Of a stretch of DNA of 64,000 nucleotides, positions 25,567 to 33,345 are shown piece by piece (the stretch's first letter is position 1; each line of letters starts with the position of its first letter). The DNA comes from an uncultured Woeseiaceae bacterium. GTDB taxonomy: Bacteria; Pseudomonadota; Gammaproteobacteria; Steroidobacterales; Woeseiaceae. The stretch covers positions 1 to 64,000 of the forward strand of contig CAMYJB010000015.1 in NCBI GenBank assembly GCA_947258565.1, read 5' to 3'. A program made the translations under genes and the position numbers. Under the pieces are notes generated by a model. That model was not told the origin of the DNA, ran no database searches, and worked only from the letters and a program-made list of their open reading frames with translations.

Positions 25567-27627
25567 ATGAATCTCAAACGGCAGTTGCTACTCGTCAGCC
25601 TGCTGACGCTCGTGCTGCCATGGGCGGGTTGCGAATTCATTCGCGAAACGGAGTCGGCGCTGCGCCAGAGCCAACAGCAGATGCTGTCGGGAACGGCCAG
25701 TGCCGTCGCGGAATCACTGGAACGCTACCCGGAAGAATTCCCGGTTCCGCCCCGCGGCAACGCAACCCCGGCCGATCAGCTGTACGGACATCGTCTCGAT
25801 AACGAGCCGTTGATCGACGGTTACGTTAACGACTGGTCGCTCCCGCCGGAGTCGCTGCGACAGATCAGGGGTGCCGACGGCCCGATTCGATTCGTCGTCG
25901 GGCTGCACGGCCGCTACGTCTACTTCTACGCGGCCGTGACTGATGACAATATCGTCTACGCGTCACCATCGACAATCGCGATCGACGACGGCCCGAGTTA
26001 CGCGGATCGGGTCGCGGTGATCACTGCGAGTCCGCCGATGGCGAGAGAATCGCTGATGTTCGCCGCAGAGGCGCCGGGTCCGGTCATAGCCTACCTGCGA
26101 AGTTCGTTCGGTTTCGCACCCGAGCCGGCGGTGCTGGCACGCTGGCAGGACGTCGCCGGCGGCTACCAGGTGGAGGCCCGCATCCCGGCGAACCTGCTCG
26201 GCACCCATCTGGGCATCGACGTCATCAACACCTCGAGCGAGCGTGACGCCGGTGCCCGTAGCGCAAGTTTCGCCGGCCAGGTCCCGGGACCGTTCGTCAC
26301 AACGTCGCCGGACCTGACGTTGCTGGCGGAAAAGCTGGTGCAGCCCGGGACGCGCATGCTCATCACCGACCGCAACGGCTGGCGCATTGCGGCGGTCGGC
26401 TCGCCCGAGACACCACCACAGACCACACATGGTGCGATTTCGAACTGGCTGCGAATCGCCTACAACGCTCTCGTGGAACCCGGCACCGAACCCGCATTTG
26501 CCGAGCCCGACCCGAGCGGACGCGAGCGCCAGCCATACATCGCTGCGGCCCTTGCCGGCCAAAGCTCGGAGAGCTGGTTCCGTGGTCTCGACAGCGGCAG
26601 GGCCATCGTTGCCGTCGCCGAACCGGTCAACATCGACAGCGACACCATCGGGGCCGTCGTGCTGCAGCAGGGCACCGATGCGATACTCAGTCTCCGGAAC
26701 GAAGGCCTTGCACGGCTGATGAACGTCACGGTTATCGCGACCGTGCTCGTGGCAGCCGCGTTGCTCGGCTACGCAAGCTGGTTATCGAGGCGCATCCGTC
26801 GGCTCAGTGTCGCGGCGGAAGAGGCGCTCGAGGGCTCCGGTCTTCGCACCGCGCTGCCGAGTGCCGAGTCTGGCGACGAGATCGGCGACCTCTCTCGAAG
26901 CTTTTCCTACGTGCTCGGCCAGCTTGCGGATTACAACGATTACCTGCGCTCGCTCGCGTCGAAACTGTCACACGAACTTCGCACGCCACTTGCCATCGTG
27001 ACGTCGTCGCTCGAGAACCTCGAGCACGAAGCACTCGAAGGTGCGCCGGCTGACTACACGGCGCGCGCCAAAGACGGCGCCGATCGTCTGCGGCGCATCC
27101 TCAACGCCATGAGCGAGGCCAGTCGCGTCGAAGAACTCATGGAGCATGCCGAGCCCGAGCAATTCGACGCGCGCGAGGTGGTGGCACCGACAGTGGAGGC
27201 TTACCGGGACGTATATCCGGAGCGGCGGTTTGAATTCGAGTGCGCGCCCGCCACAACGACGATGAGCGGCTCACCCGAGCTGCTCATACAGATGCTCGAC
27301 AAACTGGTGGACAACGCCGCCGATTTCAGCTCGGCCGGGGACCTGATCAGGATTGGCCTCGAATCGAGTGACGGCGGGCTGGTGTTGAGCGTTCACAACC
27401 CGGGCCCGCCGTTACCGGAGCGCATGCGCTCGCAGCTTTTCGACTCGATGGTGTCGGTACGCGGCGACGGCAACGATAAGCATCTCGGGCTCGGCCTTTA
27501 CGTAGCGAAGCTAATCGCCGAGGGACACGGCGGCCACATCACGGCAGACAATACCGATGACGGCGTCAGGTTCTCAGTAGTCCTGCCGGTTGCTCACGCG
27601 CAGCTGGTTCAGGTCGGTCGAGAATAG
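25567..27627 (+). CDS. pdsS: Sensor histidine kinase of the dedicated sortase system
   Basis: A 686-residue kinase. An N-terminal helix is followed by a large periplasmic region whose first part (about 75-225; LIDGYVNDWSLP, VVGLHGRYVYFYAAVTDDN, ARIPANLLG) looks like a CBM9/DOMON-type beta-sandwich. A second helix (about 380-400), HAMP, HisKA with phosphoacceptor SHELRTPLA, and HATPase (DKLVDNAADFS, GLGLYVAKLIAEGHGG) follow. The carbohydrate-binding-like sensor suggests a glycan cue, which is inference. Its last 54 bases overlap the convergent beta-barrel gene. Confidence 0.9.
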   Translation: MNLKRQLLLVSLLTLVLPWAGCEFIRETESALRQSQQQMLSGTASAVAESLERYPEEFPVPPRGNATPADQLYGHRLDNEPLIDGYVNDWSLPPESLRQIRGADGPIRFVVGLHGRYVYFYAAVTDDNIVYASPSTIAIDDGPSYADRVAVITASPPMARESLMFAAEAPGPVIAYLRSSFGFAPEPAVLARWQDVAGGYQVEARIPANLLGTHLGIDVINTSSERDAGARSASFAGQVPGPFVTTSPDLTLLAEKLVQPGTRMLITDRNGWRIAAVGSPETPPQTTHGAISNWLRIAYNALVEPGTEPAFAEPDPSGRERQPYIAAALAGQSSESWFRGLDSGRAIVAVAEPVNIDSDTIGAVVLQQGTDAILSLRNEGLARLMNVTVIATVLVAAALLGYASWLSRRIRRLSVAAEEALEGSGLRTALPSAESGDEIGDLSRSFSYVLGQLADYNDYLRSLASKLSHELRTPLAIVTSSLENLEHEALEGAPADYTARAKDGADRLRRILNAMSEASRVEELMEHAEPEQFDAREVVAPTVEAYRDVYPERRFEFECAPATTTMSGSPELLIQMLDKLVDNAADFSSAGDLIRIGLESSDGGLVLSVHNPGPPLPERMRSQLFDSMVSVRGDGNDKHLGLGLYVAKLIAEGHGGHITADNTDDGVRFSVVLPVAHAQLVQVGRE

Positions 27628-28398
27628 AATTCCACCACCGAAATCCGTGCTGCTGTCGGTCAGGCCGGTGAACGCGTACAGCTCCATGCGCCATGCCCTG
27701 CCCAGCCGAAACGACGCAAATCCCGAAAGTTCCTGGATATCGTCGGCGCCGCCGATGGATGATTCCCGGTAATCGAAGTACATGCCGACCAGGGCATTCT
27801 CCGAAGCCAGGTAGGCGCCACCGACGGATGCGAGAAACACGTTGTTGAGATCGGCACCTGGCGGGTTGCCGCGCAGCCGATAGCCGGCGGAACCTTGCAG
27901 CGACAGCCTCTCGAAAAAGCGGTAGGCGTCGAGCTGCACCGTGTAGTCGTTCTCCCCGGTGCCGAGGCCCTGCGCCTCGTCGGCGGTGCCGAACTTGATC
28001 TTGCCTGTGGCGTCGACAATGAAATTGGCTTGATCGCTAACGTACAATTCGTAAAACGTAAATGCACCCACGACATCGCCGAGGCCGCTTTCGGTAACCG
28101 TCGCGCCGCTACCGGGCAGTGGCTCCGTGCCGGGATCCGTAATGATCGTGTCCTCCGGCGCGGTCACACTCAGCCACGGCACCGTCAGGCGAAACCCGAT
28201 CCGCTCGAAACCGGCCCGAAAGGTGAACGGGACATAGAGATCCTCGATATCGTCATTACCACCATACTTGCCGGTGCTGAATTCGACGCCGGTCGAAAAT
28301 CGCAGGTCGGCGCCGGCATCCTGGGCTGCGCCGTCTGCACTCATAAGCACGATCGCAGCGATCGCAACGGTCGCCGTGATTCTTCTATCGCCTTTCAT
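27574..28398 (-). CDS. Outer-membrane beta-barrel protein
   Basis: A 274-residue exported protein: signal peptide (cut near ADGAAQDAG), then strands of alternating polarity ending in a barrel-like C-terminus. Segments such as LRFSTGVEFSTGKYGG, FRAGFERIGFRLTVPWL and GLGDVVGAFTFYEL resemble the phenol-degradation MetA/transporter-like barrels. It lies 60 bases behind the Q/R-rich periplasmic gene and converges with the sortase kinase, so it probably belongs to the same locus. Function unknown; a porin or surface partner is possible. Confidence 0.75.
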   Translation of the reverse strand: MKGDRRITATVAIAAIVLMSADGAAQDAGADLRFSTGVEFSTGKYGGNDDIEDLYVPFTFRAGFERIGFRLTVPWLSVTAPEDTIITDPGTEPLPGSGATVTESGLGDVVGAFTFYELYVSDQANFIVDATGKIKFGTADEAQGLGTGENDYTVQLDAYRFFERLSLQGSAGYRLRGNPPGADLNNVFLASVGGAYLASENALVGMYFDYRESSIGGADDIQELSGFASFRLGRAWRMELYAFTGLTDSSTDFGGGILFSTDLNQLRVSNRQDY

Positions 28399-28458
28399 GT
28401 CGGATTCCCCTGATCGAGTCGGGACCGGCTCACGCCGGTCCCGACTGCTCCTATCGTT

Positions 28459-28956
28459 TTACTTGCCTTCTTCCTTGTCGTCACCATCGTCGATGACAAC
28501 GCCCTGCGCTCTCGCCCGAACCTGCATCTGCTCATGATGCTGTGCGAGAAACCGCGTCTTTTCTTCAGGGTTGGACTCGACGAGCCTCAGCTGCTCGCGA
28601 TAACGGTTCCGTTCCTGGGCGGTCATCATTTCGTGGCCGTAGATGTCGGAATCAGGACCGTTTCCCGTGCCCGGCACGTGAATCTGTTCCTGCTCCTGGA
28701 ACTGCCTCTGCTCCTGAGACTGCTTGCGCTGCTGAGCCTGTGCCCCTTCATAAGCGGGCGCCCTGGCAGGCTGGTGCATGCGATCCTGATCGCGAGTGCG
28801 ATCACGATCCGTCTGGCCGCGCTCGACCTGCGCCCGTTCCCGGGCATGGGCCTGATCGCCACCCTGGCCCTGTCCGCGTCCCTGCGCAAACCCGTCAATG
28901 GGCAAAAGAACCATCGCAGCGACGAGAAGCACGCTGCATTTCAGTAGGGTTCTCAT
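28459..28956 (-). CDS. Periplasmic Q/R-rich hypothetical protein
   Basis: A 165-residue protein: signal peptide (MRTLLKCSVLLVAAMVLLPIDGFAQG), a central low-complexity stretch very rich in Gln, Arg, Glu and Asp (about 27-98), and a conserved-looking tail DSDIYGHEMMTAQERNRYREQLRLVES followed by HHEQMQVRARAQGVVID. The tail pattern occurs in many small proteobacterial periplasmic proteins with no assigned function. The charged middle is likely helical or disordered. It is the first gene of a two-gene leftward unit with the beta-barrel. Confidence 0.7.
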   Translation of the reverse strand: MRTLLKCSVLLVAAMVLLPIDGFAQGRGQGQGGDQAHARERAQVERGQTDRDRTRDQDRMHQPARAPAYEGAQAQQRKQSQEQRQFQEQEQIHVPGTGNGPDSDIYGHEMMTAQERNRYREQLRLVESNPEEKTRFLAQHHEQMQVRARAQGVVIDDGDDKEEGK

Positions 28957-28988
28957 GGTATCGCTCCTCTCTTGTGGTCACTTAGTTA

Positions 28989-29011
28989 AACGGCGGGGAA
29001 GCCCCGCCGTT
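28989..29011. other. Perfect 10-bp GC-rich hairpin in a divergent gap
   Basis: AACGGCGGGG (28989-28998) pairs fully with CCCCGCCGTT (29002-29011) around an AAG loop. It lies between the divergent Q/R-rich gene and the EncFtn gene, so it is in the 5' region of one of them rather than after a gene, and no T run follows. It may be a leader structure or a transcription barrier. Confidence 0.5.
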
Positions 29012-29077
29012 GACCTTGTCGCTCTAAGTAGTTTCCGAAATGCGGCCCGGAGCTTGGCGAGCGTTATCACTGTGGCT

Positions 29078-29086
29078 TGGTATCAT
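29078..29086 (+). promoter_or_regulatory. Candidate extended -10 promoter of the EncFtn gene
   Basis: TGGTATCAT (29078-29086) fits TGn plus a -10 matching TATAAT in five of six positions, 51 bases before the ATG. No good -35 is visible at 16-18 bases, which extended -10 promoters tolerate. Pattern match only. Confidence 0.35.
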
Positions 29087-29137
29087 CTGCGGCGGACAGT
29101 CAATTTCCGCCCCGAGATGGCGACAAAGGAGATTTCC

Positions 29138-29425
29138 ATGGCTAACGAGGGCTACCATGAGCCGATCGAGGAACTGAGCGACGAAACGCGTGACATGCAC
29201 CGTGCGATCATCTCGTTGATGGAGGAATTGGAAGCGGTCGACTGGTACAACCAGCGCGTCGACGCATGCCAGGACAAGGAGCTTGCAGCAATCCTCGCGC
29301 ACAACCGCGACGAGGAAAAGGAGCATGCGGCGATGGTGCTCGAGTGGATCCGGCGCCGCGACCCCCGTTTCGACAAGGAACTGAAGGACTATCTCTTCAC
29401 GACCGACGAGATCGCGCACGAGTGA
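29138..29425 (+). CDS. EncFtn-type encapsulated ferritin homologue without cargo tag
   Basis: A 95-residue two-helix ferritin-like protein very close in pattern to encapsulated ferritins: IISLMEELEAVDWYNQRVDA and LAAILAHNRDEEKEHAAMVLEW. The residues that bind iron in the R. rubrum protein (Glu, Trp, Tyr of helix 1; Glu and His of helix 2) appear as Glu30, Glu32, Trp36, Tyr37, Glu60 and His63. Such proteins form annular decamers with ferroxidase activity and are normally loaded into an encapsulin shell by a C-terminal tag. Here the protein ends ten residues after LKDYLF with no tag, and no shell gene is nearby. AAAGGAG lies upstream of ATG 29138. The end overlaps a GNAT gene (GTGA). Confidence 0.88.
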   Translation: MANEGYHEPIEELSDETRDMHRAIISLMEELEAVDWYNQRVDACQDKELAAILAHNRDEEKEHAAMVLEWIRRRDPRFDKELKDYLFTTDEIAHE

Positions 29426-29880
29426 CGATTACCGAAGGCGGCCTGGACGAACCGGACGTCGTCGCGCTGCTCGGCGAGCACCTGCAGGGCATGGCGGATC
29501 ACTCGCCGCCCGAAAGTATTCACGCGCTCGATATCGATGGACTCGAGGCGCCGGACATCACGTTCTGGTCGTTGCGCGATGGTGATGCGCTCCTCGGCTG
29601 CATCGCGTTAAAGGAGCTCGATGGCGATCACGGCGAAATTAAGTCCATGCGAACGGCAAGCACATATCTGCGCAAGGGCGTGGGCGCCGCATTGCTGCAG
29701 CATGTTATCGGTGAAGCGCGGCGGCGCGCCTACCTGCGCCTGAGCCTCGAAACCGGTTCGGGATCGGGCTTCGAGGCAGCGCATGCCCTTTACCGCAAGT
29801 TCGGGTTTGTCGGGTGCGGACCTTTCGCGGATTACGATGACGACCCCTTCAGCCGGTTCATGACGCTTGAATTGAGGTAA
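29422..29880 (+). CDS. GNAT family N-acetyltransferase
   Basis: A 152-residue acetyltransferase. The acetyl-CoA-binding motif is IKSMRTASTYLRKGVGAALLQHVIGEARRRAYLRLSLETG with RKGVGAA as the pyrophosphate loop, and ALYRKFGFVGCGPFADY follows as the usual motif B. It resembles the PhnO/YsnE-like group with the FADYxxDPFSRFM ending. Acceptor unknown. GTG 29422 overlaps the EncFtn stop by four bases, so the two are one operon; no functional link is known to me. Confidence 0.9.
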   Translation: MTITEGGLDEPDVVALLGEHLQGMADHSPPESIHALDIDGLEAPDITFWSLRDGDALLGCIALKELDGDHGEIKSMRTASTYLRKGVGAALLQHVIGEARRRAYLRLSLETGSGSGFEAAHALYRKFGFVGCGPFADYDDDPFSRFMTLELR

Positions 29881-30156
29881 CCACTGTGCGCCTTTATCTT
29901 GCTTCGAATTCTCCGCAGGTTCTGCAGCAGGGGCCTGCTCTGCCCGCGCCGAATTCTGATGCCACGGCTGCGGCAGAGGCTGCTTACGAGCGTAAACCGA
30001 CCTCTTGCCTCTGCTGCAGTTTACCGCTAATTTAACCGCCTGATTATGTGAATCGCGTCTCGGTAATTCTGCAGTTTCCTGAGGGTCCTGCAAGAGCGTT
30101 CATCTGGCTCGTCGGATAGATTGGCCACTGTTTCCCCAAAAGAAAGTGATCACGCA
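29881..30156 (+). other. Intergenic region with nested inverted repeats
   Basis: No gene seen in 276 bases. CTGCGGCAGAGGC (29968-29980) pairs with GCCTCTGCTGCAG (30007-30019) with one mismatch across 26 bases, and CTGCAGCAG at 29922-29930 could compete for the same right arm. A mutually exclusive RNA fold is possible but unproven. T-poor, so not a clear terminator. Base composition begins to drop here. Confidence 0.35.
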
Positions 30157-30366
30157 ATGTATCTGCCAACAAAGATCTACGAGGCGCTTCCCAAGATATA
30201 CCTGGCAGTTGGAGCGTTGTTCATTCTCGGCGCTGTCTACATCGGCATTGACCACGGGCCAATGGTTGGCTACTCGGTAGTCGGCCTATCGTGCATAATT
30301 GCCGGTGTGCTTGTGCACAAAATCCGCCGCAGAGCGCGTTCGGACTCAGAAAGTTTTGAGGCTTGA
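30157..30366 (+). CDS. Small membrane protein with two helices
   Basis: A 69-residue protein: MYLPTKIYEALPKIYLAVGALFILGAVYIGIDH gives helix 1, MVGYSVVGLSCIIAGVLVHKIRRR gives helix 2 with a basic cytoplasmic end. No family recognised. ATG 30157 is preferred to the TTG at 30121. It stands alone at the left edge of the lower-GC stretch and converges on a GNAT gene. Confidence 0.6.
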   Translation: MYLPTKIYEALPKIYLAVGALFILGAVYIGIDHGPMVGYSVVGLSCIIAGVLVHKIRRRARSDSESFEA

Positions 30367-30488
30367 TCTAACAGGCTCTCAACTTAGAAAGAGCGAATGC
30401 ACAAGTCCGAACTGCGGTTTGGTCCCAGCATTTGAGCAGCCCAGGGGCTGGATTCGTTCAATACCGGACTCCCGACCAATGCGTTGCT

Positions 30489-30977
30489 TCAGAGCGGGCG
30501 AAACATAATAAGGGCATCAACAAAGCCACGCTCAGGGTGACGAAACACGCCAGGCAATCTGCCGACAATTTCGAATCCCAACTTTTTCCAAACGTGGATT
30601 GCTCCCGTATTCGTTGCAACGACCATATTGAACTGCATCGCCTCGAATCCCAGATGACGTGCTAGCTGCAATGAGTGCTCGCCCATTGCCGTCCCTACTC
30701 CCAGACCCCGCGCTGAGCGTCGTACCATATAACCGGCATTTGCGATATGCGCACCGCGGCCCATTTGATTCGGCTTTACCACGTACGTGCCGATCGTCTT
30801 GTCTCCTCGCTCAGCGACGAATATGTGCCCGCCTGGTTGATACCAATATTCAAGCACGTCCAAAACTTCTTCGAACACAAAGTCCGTTCCAGCTTCGACG
30901 ATTTCCGTCGCGATTGACTTAATCGTTTGTCGGTCTCTTGCGGCGACCTCGCGGATTTCAATTTTTAGCGAGTTCAT
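30489..30977 (-). CDS. GNAT family N-acetyltransferase
   Basis: A 162-residue acetyltransferase: IREVAARDRQTIKSIATEIV at the N-terminus, GYMVRRSARGLGVGTAMGEHSLQLARHLGFEAMQFNMVVATN as motif A with RGLGVGTA, then AIHVWKKLGFEIVGRLPGVFRHPERGFVDALIMFR. The ending is common in GNATs annotated as acting on small molecules or antibiotics, but the substrate is open. Base composition is visibly lower in GC than the core genes. It follows the metallo-beta-lactamase gene by 27 bases on the same strand. Confidence 0.9.
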   Translation of the reverse strand: MNSLKIEIREVAARDRQTIKSIATEIVEAGTDFVFEEVLDVLEYWYQPGGHIFVAERGDKTIGTYVVKPNQMGRGAHIANAGYMVRRSARGLGVGTAMGEHSLQLARHLGFEAMQFNMVVATNTGAIHVWKKLGFEIVGRLPGVFRHPERGFVDALIMFRPL

Positions 30978-31004
30978 GTTCTCAATGGCCGATCTGACCG
31001 ATAC

Positions 31005-31817
31005 TCAATCAGCCGCTTGCGCTCTGCGCGCGAGCTCCGCGGTAAGGGACAGTAATTCCCGTCCAGCCGGAGAACCATGGCTAGGGATCACGATTGTCGC
31101 TTCAGGAAAACGGCGTGCCACACGTTCTACGGCTTCGGCCCAATTCGAGATCGACGCCTCAGCGGTATTCCCAAGTGAAGCAGAGCCTCCGGGACGAACA
31201 AGACATCCTCCAAATAAGATATCCGTGCCCGTGACTCGCACGACAATATTGTCCACAGTGTGACCAGGTCCGGGATAGTATATTTCCAGCAGAGGAAGGT
31301 CATTCGCCGCATCATCGGATACGGCCGCAGACCCGTCTTCCGAGATTACCAGGTCAAATTCCGCAGGCGTAAGATCACGGAATGGTGCAAGAACGTTTGA
31401 TTGCGGATGGGCATGCGTCGATATACCCGCACTCCGGAGCACTTGCACCCCACCCATTTTGTCATGGTGGGCATGAGTGAATACGGCAGACGAGACTGGC
31501 GTTCCCAATGCCTCCCGGGCCCAGCTCAAAATCACCTTTGTCTGCTGATCGTTCCAGGCAGTATCGACAAGAATCGCCTCGTCCTCGCCCACGACGATAA
31601 TTCCGTTTGAAAGCACAGGACCCCACTCGTCCAGATTGATGTAGGTCGTGTGCATCCAGACAGATTCAGCAATCCTGGTGAAGCGGACGCCATCTCGTTC
31701 GTCCCCCGATTGGAACGAATCAACGGCCGCCGATCGAGACTCAGGCGTCCTCGCGGATGGCAATTCACCGCAGGACGCCAGCATTATGGAGATAAGAAGG
31801 AGGTACCTCAGTCTCAT
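31005..31817 (-). CDS. Subclass B1 (NDM/VIM-like) metallo-beta-lactamase homologue, lipoprotein
   Basis: A 270-residue protein: lipobox IMLASC (Cys16), then an alpha-beta/beta-alpha fold with every B1 zinc ligand. Zn1 site: His115, His117 (THAHHDKMGG) and His186 (YPGPGHTVDN). Zn2 site: Asp119, Cys205 (LFGGCLV) and His247 (IPSHGSP). The segments HAHHDKMGG, YYPGPGHT and GGCLVRPGGSASLGN are close to NDM-type enzymes, which are also outer-membrane lipoproteins. Family members hydrolyse beta-lactams in the periplasm; activity here is inferred. It sits in a lower-GC accessory stretch, upstream of a GNAT gene, with no visible mobile element. Confidence 0.87.
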   Translation of the reverse strand: MRLRYLLLISIMLASCGELPSARTPESRSAAVDSFQSGDERDGVRFTRIAESVWMHTTYINLDEWGPVLSNGIIVVGEDEAILVDTAWNDQQTKVILSWAREALGTPVSSAVFTHAHHDKMGGVQVLRSAGISTHAHPQSNVLAPFRDLTPAEFDLVISEDGSAAVSDDAANDLPLLEIYYPGPGHTVDNIVVRVTGTDILFGGCLVRPGGSASLGNTAEASISNWAEAVERVARRFPEATIVIPSHGSPAGRELLSLTAELARRAQAAD

Positions 31818-31917
31818 GCGTCTTCCTGTAGCACAGTCAACCTGTGTCGCCGCTGGCTGTAGCGGAGCGCTTCTGGCTCAATTCGGTCACAGGCGGGCGC
31901 AGGTATCATTTTGCAGC

Positions 31918-32526
31918 TTACATTTTGATCTGCGTGCGTCGAACCTGCTCGAGGTCACGCGCGCATTGAGCGGAATCGAAAAATCTGATCGTCTTGATCC
32001 CCAGTGAGGAAGCTGCCATCAGATTTTCCGGCAGATCGTCAATAAAAATCGTCTCGGCTGGCTCGAGCTGATACAGATTCAACAAATAGTTATATATCTG
32101 AAGCTCCGGCTTTACCATTTGTATTCGAGAAGAGATGACGATGCCGTCAAACACATCCCAAATCCTGTGCCGCTGCTCAAGATACGCAATAGACGCGAGA
32201 TGCATATTTGAAAGGACGAATAGTCTGTTATTCGTGTTACTCAAATCGCGAATCAGTTCAATCGTCTCTTCAATCGGCGTGAGAAAACGCGGAACTGCTT
32301 TAAGCAGGCGCTCGATGTCTTCGGACGGTAAACCGGTCCTCGCTGCGCCACGAACAATTGCCTGGTCTAACGCGATAGTCCCTCTGTCCAGCTCCACCCA
32401 GTCAGTGTGCTCAAAAATTTCCTTCCTTATGAGGTCTTGAATAGCCGTGTCTTCGAAAATGCTTCTGATAATCGCATCCGGTTGCCAATTGAATACGACG
32501 CCACCCAAGTCGAATACGATATTCAA
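31918..32526 (-). CDS. HAD-superfamily hydrolase (subfamily IA, YihX-like)
   Basis: A 202-residue HAD phosphatase: motif I IVFDLGGVVFNW (first Asp is the nucleophile, second acidic position replaced by Gly as in YihX-like members), motif II VLSNMH, motif III Lys in MVKPELQIY, motif IV FIDDLPENLMAA. Likely a sugar-phosphate or related phosphatase; substrate unknown. The gene is markedly less GC-rich than the flanking chromosome, which suggests acquisition. Confidence 0.87.
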   Translation of the reverse strand: MNIVFDLGGVVFNWQPDAIIRSIFEDTAIQDLIRKEIFEHTDWVELDRGTIALDQAIVRGAARTGLPSEDIERLLKAVPRFLTPIEETIELIRDLSNTNNRLFVLSNMHLASIAYLEQRHRIWDVFDGIVISSRIQMVKPELQIYNYLLNLYQLEPAETIFIDDLPENLMAASSLGIKTIRFFDSAQCARDLEQVRRTQIKM

Positions 32527-32663
32527 TATCAGCTCCTGCAGATACGCGTATCTGGAAATTACCGGCAGGACTATCCTGCGCTCGCGCTCCCGAGGAGAGT
32601 GACTACCTCGGGTCGAAGGCCGCTATGATCACGGCAGTCGAAGATGACTCGATTACGCCTCTG

Positions 32664-32896
32664 CTATGCGTGGGCAGCGACAACGTTCAATTCGACGCCG
32701 TGCTCGATTGATGCCTTTGCGGCGATTATGACCTGATTGAAGCCCCCGCAGAGTCAAAATCCCGCTCAACTTTCGCTTCCTCCCTGCGGGTGAATCCAGG
32801 CCCCTCAATCGTCAGGATCGTACCCCCCACGTCGGGCTCCTCAAATGACCACGTGACTTGTGTAGGATTTCCGTCGAGTAAACCAAGACTTACTCA
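32664..32896 (-). pseudogene. Frameshifted C-terminal remnant of an SRPBCC/AHSA1 gene
   Basis: On the minus strand one frame reads LDGNPTQVTWSFEEPDVGG then TILTIEGPGFTRREEAKVERD and stops at a TAA near 32732. The next frame continues without a gap as GGFNQVIIAAKASIEHGVELNVVAAHA to TAG 32664-32666. Joined, they give the last ~75 residues of an AHSA1-like protein, including the closing helix. No 5' half is present upstream, where the GGCT gene ends at 32899. So the gene is truncated and frameshifted. Confidence 0.6.
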
Positions 32897-32898
32897 TC

Positions 32899-33345
32899 TC
32901 ATTTGCATTCGCACATGCCGCGAATACGTTCAAGATAGCTTTCTGGCATACCCAGCCTGGTTGCCAACGCGAGCAAATCAGCCGCGTATCGTGGGTTCAC
33001 ACCCGTCAGCTTCGATGCCGGCAGGTTGTAGCAAACAGCAGCAACCTGCTCATCCTTTGGCAAGTGCACAACAACGGGTTCGGCAACATAGTCGCAAACG
33101 CTTTCATCGGAATAGAGTGCAGCAGCCTGGTCTGCGGTTATTTCCATCAACACGCCGTAGGAACGGCTGTCTTTTGCAGGCAGTAGAGTAGCTCGCTCGC
33201 CGATGTGCAGGCGGAGACCGTCGACATAGCCAAGCCTGGGTAGTTTCGGTCGAATACCCTTCGATGCCAGTAAGCATTCGTCCATGAAAAGCCCGTAGAA
33301 GAAGACGTTTATCGTGCTATCTGGCACCTGCGACGGCAAGATCAC
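32899..33345 (-). CDS. Gamma-glutamylcyclotransferase-fold (AIG2-like) protein
   Basis: A 148-residue protein: NVFFYGLFMDECLL matches the family's substrate-loop motif (YGSxMd), and YGVLMEITADQAAAL fits the later strand and helix. The catalytic Glu of true cyclotransferases could be one of the acidic residues in the middle, but I cannot assign it. GTG 33345 starts immediately after the stop codon (33346-33348) of a membrane-anchor remnant. Reaction uncertain. Confidence 0.68.
   Translation of the reverse strand: MILPSQVPDSTINVFFYGLFMDECLLASKGIRPKLPRLGYVDGLRLHIGERATLLPAKDSRSYGVLMEITADQAAALYSDESVCDYVAEPVVVHLPKDEQVAAVCYNLPASKLTGVNPRYAADLLALATRLGMPESYLERIRGMCECK

Noticed and set aside
28989..29011. 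Hairpin as a terminator
   Set aside because: No T run on either side and no gene ends nearby; kept as an unexplained structure only.
29078..29138. Encapsulin or other shell gene near the EncFtn gene
   Set aside because: I looked on both strands from 27.5 to 33.5 kb; no shell-like protein of ~270 residues is present.
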